NCBI GenBank assembly: GCA_963770245.1
Contig: CAVYOX010000011.1
Location: forward strand, 186,001 to 250,000
From: PALSA-270 sp963770245
GTDB lineage: Bacteria > Acidobacteriota > Terriglobia > Terriglobales > Acidobacteriaceae
Direction: 5' to 3'
DNA: 64,000 nt
A program made the translations under genes and the position numbers. The notes under the pieces are model-generated. The model saw only the letters and a program-made list of their open reading frames with translations, was not told the DNA's origin and did no database searches. The stretch's first letter is position 1, and each line of letters opens with the position of its first letter. This document shows positions 60,748-64,000 of this stretch, in pieces.

Positions 60748-63293
60748 GTTTTCTCCGTTCCAGAGGCGGCAAGATCGCAGCGGTCACGGCCGTGATTCTG
60801 GCGCTGTTTTTGATGCGCCCCGGCGCGAACCGGCTGCGCACCCAGATTGTGCGTTCCATCAGCTTAGCGCTCGCGCGGCCGGTGGATGTTGCTTCGGTCA
60901 GCCTGCACCTGCTGCCCCGGCCGGGATTCGATTTGCGGGGCTTTGTGGTTCATGAAGACCCCACTTTTGGCGACGAGCCCATGCTGCGCGCCGAGCACGT
61001 CACCGCCTCCTTGCGGTTGACTTCTCTTTTCCGCGGGCGGTTAGAGATCTCCCGTCTCAGCCTGACCGAGCCGAGCCTGAATCTGGTCGAAAACAGCGCA
61101 GGCCACTGGAACCTCGAAAACCTCCTGGAACGGGCTGACCGGACGCCGGTCGCCCCCACCAGTAAGAGCAAGAACGAAATTCGTCCGGGTTTTCCCTATA
61201 TCGAAGCGGATCAAGGACGAATCAATTTCAAGCTCGGCCCCGAAAAGAAACCCTATGCGCTGACCGACGCCAACTTCGGCATCTGGCAAGACTCCGAAAA
61301 TACCTGGGGGATGAGGCTCAGGGCGCAACCGGTGCGCACCGACTTTAATCTCTCCGACACCGGTATGCTGCGGGTGAGCGGCTCTTGGCAGAGGGCGCGA
61401 ACCTTGCGCGAAACTCCGGTTCGATTCAGCCTGCAATGGGAGCGCGCCCAACTCGGCCAGGTCACGAAGCTGGTCTATGGCCGGGACTTGGGATGGCGCG
61501 GCACCCTGGGAGCGGCGGTGACTCTGACCGGTACTCCTGCTGACCTCGCCATTTCGACCAGCGATTCGGTGGACGACTTCCGCCGCTATGATCTTCCGGG
61601 CAACGGCACGCTGCGCCTGGCGGTCGACTGCAACGCCCGCTACCGCTCGGCCGATCACACTCTGCCCGAGCTTTCCTGCCAGGCCCCGGTCGGGGGAGGG
61701 TTCCTGCGCCTGGATGGCACGGTGGCCGGGACGCCCGGTTCCCGAACCTACGATCTCGATCTGCTGGCGCAGGATATCCCCATGCAGGGTCTGGTGGCTC
61801 TGGCCGAGCACGTCAAGAAGGATGTTCCCGAGGATCTGGTCGCGACCGGCAAGTTGGACGCGGCGTTCAAGTTCGAGCGCAAGATGCAGGGGCGCCAACT
61901 TCAGCTGGATTGGTCAGGCGGTGGCCAGACGCGGGGTTTCGCGATCGCATCGGCGCTGGCAAAAACTGAGCTGACCCTCGATATGGTTCCTTTTTCCGTG
62001 GTTCCCGGCATTGGCTGGGGAGCGGAAATCGGGGGCCCGCCGCCCGGGTTCCGGCCGTCGATGGCACGGTTCGCCGCGTTCCCCCATGTCGAAATCGGTC
62101 CTTTCAATCTGCCCCTCGGCCGGCCGACGCCGGCCCTGGTGCGCGCCTCGCTCTCGCGTTCGGACTACGAGTTTGAAGTCGTAGGTGATGCGCAAATCAG
62201 GAGACTGCTGCAGGTTGCGCGCGCCCTCGGACTCTCCGCGCTGCAGCCGACCGCGGATGGGATCGCGAAACTGGACTTACAGATCGCCGGCTCTTGGTCC
62301 GCCTTCACCCCCGCGCTCGCGCTCGGCAGCGCCCAATTGCAATCGGTGCACGCCGAAATCCGCGGCTTGAATGCACCGCTCGAGATCGCTTCCGCCAGCT
62401 TAGTGCTGCAGCCAGATAAAATCACCGCCAGCAAAGTGACCGCTTCGGTGGCGACCAGCAGCTGGCGTGGCTCTTTCGAAATGCCCCGCCAGTGCGCCGT
62501 GCCGGGGTCGTGTCCGGTTCGCTTCGATCTGCACGCCGATGCCATCTCAACCGACGCGCTGAGCGAATTGTTTGATCCTCATCCGCGCAATCGGCCCTGG
62601 TACCGGTTTCTCTCCGCTGTGCCCGAATCGCGAAACCCGTATCTGCTCACCCTCGCTGCCGACGGCCGGCTCGTGGCGGATCGGGTGGCGCTGCACAAAC
62701 TGGTGGCTTCCCGAGTCTCGGCGAATGTCGAGTTGCGGAACGGAGTGCTCGAGCTGAGCGATGTGCAGGGCGATGTTCTGGGCGGCCGGCACCTGGGCTT
62801 CTGGAAGGCAGACTTCAGGGCCAAGCCGCCCGCCTACAACGGCAGCGGCAGCCTGGAGCGGATTGAGTTGCGGCAGCTTGCCCAAAGCATGCATGACGGC
62901 TGGATCACCGGTATCGGCACCGCCACCTACCAGGTGGCCGCCGACGGTTGGACCGCCGGGGAACTGATGGCCTCGGCCAGCGCCCGAGTGAAGTTTGAGG
63001 CCTCCGGCGGCATGCTGCCGCACATCGTGCTGGCGGGCGGCGCGGCGCCCCTTCGCATGCGTTACTTCGTCGGACGGCTCCTGCTGCGCGATGCCAAGTT
63101 GGAGATTCAGGAGGGCAAACTGGACACTCCCGACGGGGTGTTTCAAGTGAGCGGCACGGCCTCACTCGGTCGCGTCCTGAATCTGAACCTCATGCGGGCC
63201 GGAGCCCGCAGCTTCAGCATCACGGGTCCGCTGACCGAACCGCGCGTAAGCGAGGCGAGCACGCCCGAAACCCGGGCGGCTTTGAAACCATGA
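60744..63293 (+). CDS. AsmA-family outer-membrane/lipid transport protein
   Basis: An 849-residue inner-membrane-anchored periplasmic protein of the AsmA/TamB-like class. A TTG start overlaps the lepB stop as TTGA. One N-terminal helix (IAAVTAVILALFLM) leads into the AsmA repeat region (ISLALARPVDVASVSLHLLP, GFDLRGFVVHEDPTFGDEP, LRAEHVTASLRLTSLFRGRL). The C-terminal part has the same domain as other AsmA proteins (FQVSGTASLGRVLNLNLM). These proteins move lipids between membranes. It lies next to secretion enzymes, consistent with envelope work. Confidence 0.88.
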   Translation: MSFLRSRGGKIAAVTAVILALFLMRPGANRLRTQIVRSISLALARPVDVASVSLHLLPRPGFDLRGFVVHEDPTFGDEPMLRAEHVTASLRLTSLFRGRLEISRLSLTEPSLNLVENSAGHWNLENLLERADRTPVAPTSKSKNEIRPGFPYIEADQGRINFKLGPEKKPYALTDANFGIWQDSENTWGMRLRAQPVRTDFNLSDTGMLRVSGSWQRARTLRETPVRFSLQWERAQLGQVTKLVYGRDLGWRGTLGAAVTLTGTPADLAISTSDSVDDFRRYDLPGNGTLRLAVDCNARYRSADHTLPELSCQAPVGGGFLRLDGTVAGTPGSRTYDLDLLAQDIPMQGLVALAEHVKKDVPEDLVATGKLDAAFKFERKMQGRQLQLDWSGGGQTRGFAIASALAKTELTLDMVPFSVVPGIGWGAEIGGPPPGFRPSMARFAAFPHVEIGPFNLPLGRPTPALVRASLSRSDYEFEVVGDAQIRRLLQVARALGLSALQPTADGIAKLDLQIAGSWSAFTPALALGSAQLQSVHAEIRGLNAPLEIASASLVLQPDKITASKVTASVATSSWRGSFEMPRQCAVPGSCPVRFDLHADAISTDALSELFDPHPRNRPWYRFLSAVPESRNPYLLTLAADGRLVADRVALHKLVASRVSANVELRNGVLELSDVQGDVLGGRHLGFWKADFRAKPPAYNGSGSLERIELRQLAQSMHDGWITGIGTATYQVAADGWTAGELMASASARVKFEASGGMLPHIVLAGGAAPLRMRYFVGRLLLRDAKLEIQEGKLDTPDGVFQVSGTASLGRVLNLNLMRAGARSFSITGPLTEPRVSEASTPETRAALKP

Positions 63294-63874
63294 GGTCTGG
63301 GTTCACGGTGCTCATGCTCGCCGTGGTCTGCTGCGCTTCGCAAGCTCCCTCCCATAGCGGCGACTCCCCGTCGCTCGCTGTCGCCAGCATGGAGCGCAAG
63401 CTGCGGCGCATCGCGAGCGTTGGCTCGTCCCCCCATCCCACGCCAACCCGCACCGAATTGAGCGAAGAGGAAATCAATGCCTACTTTGCCGCGGGGAAAA
63501 TGGATCTCCCCGCGGGGGTCGAGTCCGTCCGCTTTGAGAGCGAGCCCGGAGTGGTCAAGGCTAGCACGCGGGTGGATTTCGAACGGATCAGGGCAGGGCG
63601 GAACTCGGTCAATACGCTGCTCGAGGTTTTTCGGGGCGTCCATGATGTGGACGTGGTGGCTCACGCGCAGGCCACCGGCGGGGTGGGATCGGTGGAGGTC
63701 GATTCGGTGTCGTTGGACGGTGTCGAGATACCCAGGTTTGTTTTGCAGCTGTTTGTGGCCAACTACATTCAGCCGAAGTATCCAAACCTGGGTTTGGATT
63801 CCAATTTTCGATTGCCAGAGCGGATCGACCAGGCGACGGTCGGTGTGCATGAGCTGACGGTGAAGCAGAAATAA
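63290..63874 (+). CDS. Secreted hypothetical protein coupled to AsmA-like gene
   Basis: A 194-residue exported protein (signal peptide MRSGFTVLMLAVVCCASQA) whose ATG overlaps the AsmA-like stop as ATGA. A pattern of ELSEEEINAYFAAG, then LPAGVESVRFESEPGVVKAS and VSLDGVEIPRFVLQLFVANY, suggests a small beta-rich domain. Conserved small partners of AsmA-like genes are known in Acidobacteriota, but I cannot name a family. Confidence 0.72.
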   Translation: MRSGFTVLMLAVVCCASQAPSHSGDSPSLAVASMERKLRRIASVGSSPHPTPTRTELSEEEINAYFAAGKMDLPAGVESVRFESEPGVVKASTRVDFERIRAGRNSVNTLLEVFRGVHDVDVVAHAQATGGVGSVEVDSVSLDGVEIPRFVLQLFVANYIQPKYPNLGLDSNFRLPERIDQATVGVHELTVKQK

Positions 63875-63979
63875 GCGCCCGCTTCGCCCCCTCGGCCTTC
63901 GCATTCGGCCCGCGGCGAGTCGCCAGAGCCCGGTGTGCTATCGTTTATCCGCCCTAGGACCCTATCAGCGAGGCGTTTT

Positions 63980-64000
63980 ATGCCGCGATACGAATATCGC
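63980..64000 (+). CDS. FmdB-type zinc-ribbon protein (first 7 codons)
   Basis: The last 21 nt of the window read MPRYEYR from an ATG at 63980. The FmdB family of small zinc-ribbon proteins begins MPxYEYRC, so this is probably its start. The rest of the gene lies beyond the window, so the call rests on seven residues and is provisional. Confidence 0.5.

Overview
The window is high-GC bacterial chromosome with an Acidobacteriota (Terriglobia-like) flavour. The clues are tandem DUF507 genes, a long-tailed Hfq-like protein, an LptC/OstA fusion beside lptB-rpoN-hpf, frequent NTG starts and many secreted TPR or metallopeptidase-like proteins. It is mostly core chromosome with small accessory islands. 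No CRISPR array, complete insertion sequence, prophage or rRNA was found. Species assignment is inference.

Layout. 1-6.2 kb: a secreted peptidase-like TPR protein (C-terminus off the window), queG, two DUF507 genes, a hypothetical gene and recJ. 6.3-12.8 kb: a lone ABC ATPase, then lptC/ostA-lptB-rpoN-hpf for LPS export, sigma-54 and ribosome hibernation. 12.9-22.2 kb: accessory enzymes, including an HxlR regulator divergent from DoxX and an extradiol dioxygenase (a catDE-like quinone/catechol stress locus), a leaderless sugar-binding-like protein, a NagX-like membrane protein and a SRAP DNA-protein crosslink sensor. 22.4-29.9 kb: a cyclase-fold protein, a CpaE/TadZ-like ATPase, PilZ, an MFS exporter, an M50 protease and HU. 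30.1-35.3 kb: dcd, hfq-like, holB (frameshifted), tmk and an M61 peptidase.

35.3-42.9 kb is the most unusual part. An apparently structured RNA of about 190 nt begins with a 39-nt segment matching the 5' half of the tRNA-Arg gene at 42.8 kb (37/39). Next to it is a minus-strand signalling cluster: an NtrC-type activator, then a near-perfect sigma-54 promoter, then a receiver-kinase, a receiver, a truncated receiver ORF, a CHASE3-type kinase and another receiver. rpoN in this window could supply the sigma factor.

43-51 kb: YtxH, a PIG-L deacetylase, rnhB, a double-PilZ protein, a type-B carboxylesterase and the ribosome/tRNA operon rpsP-khpA-rimM-trmD-rplS, in which rimM has no canonical start at the expected position. 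51-64 kb: a GT-C-like membrane protein, an ECF sigma factor with an anti-sigma factor carrying a TonB-C-like domain, a run of secreted TPR proteins, then rnc-lepB-lepB-asmA-like and the first codons of an FmdB-type zinc-ribbon gene.
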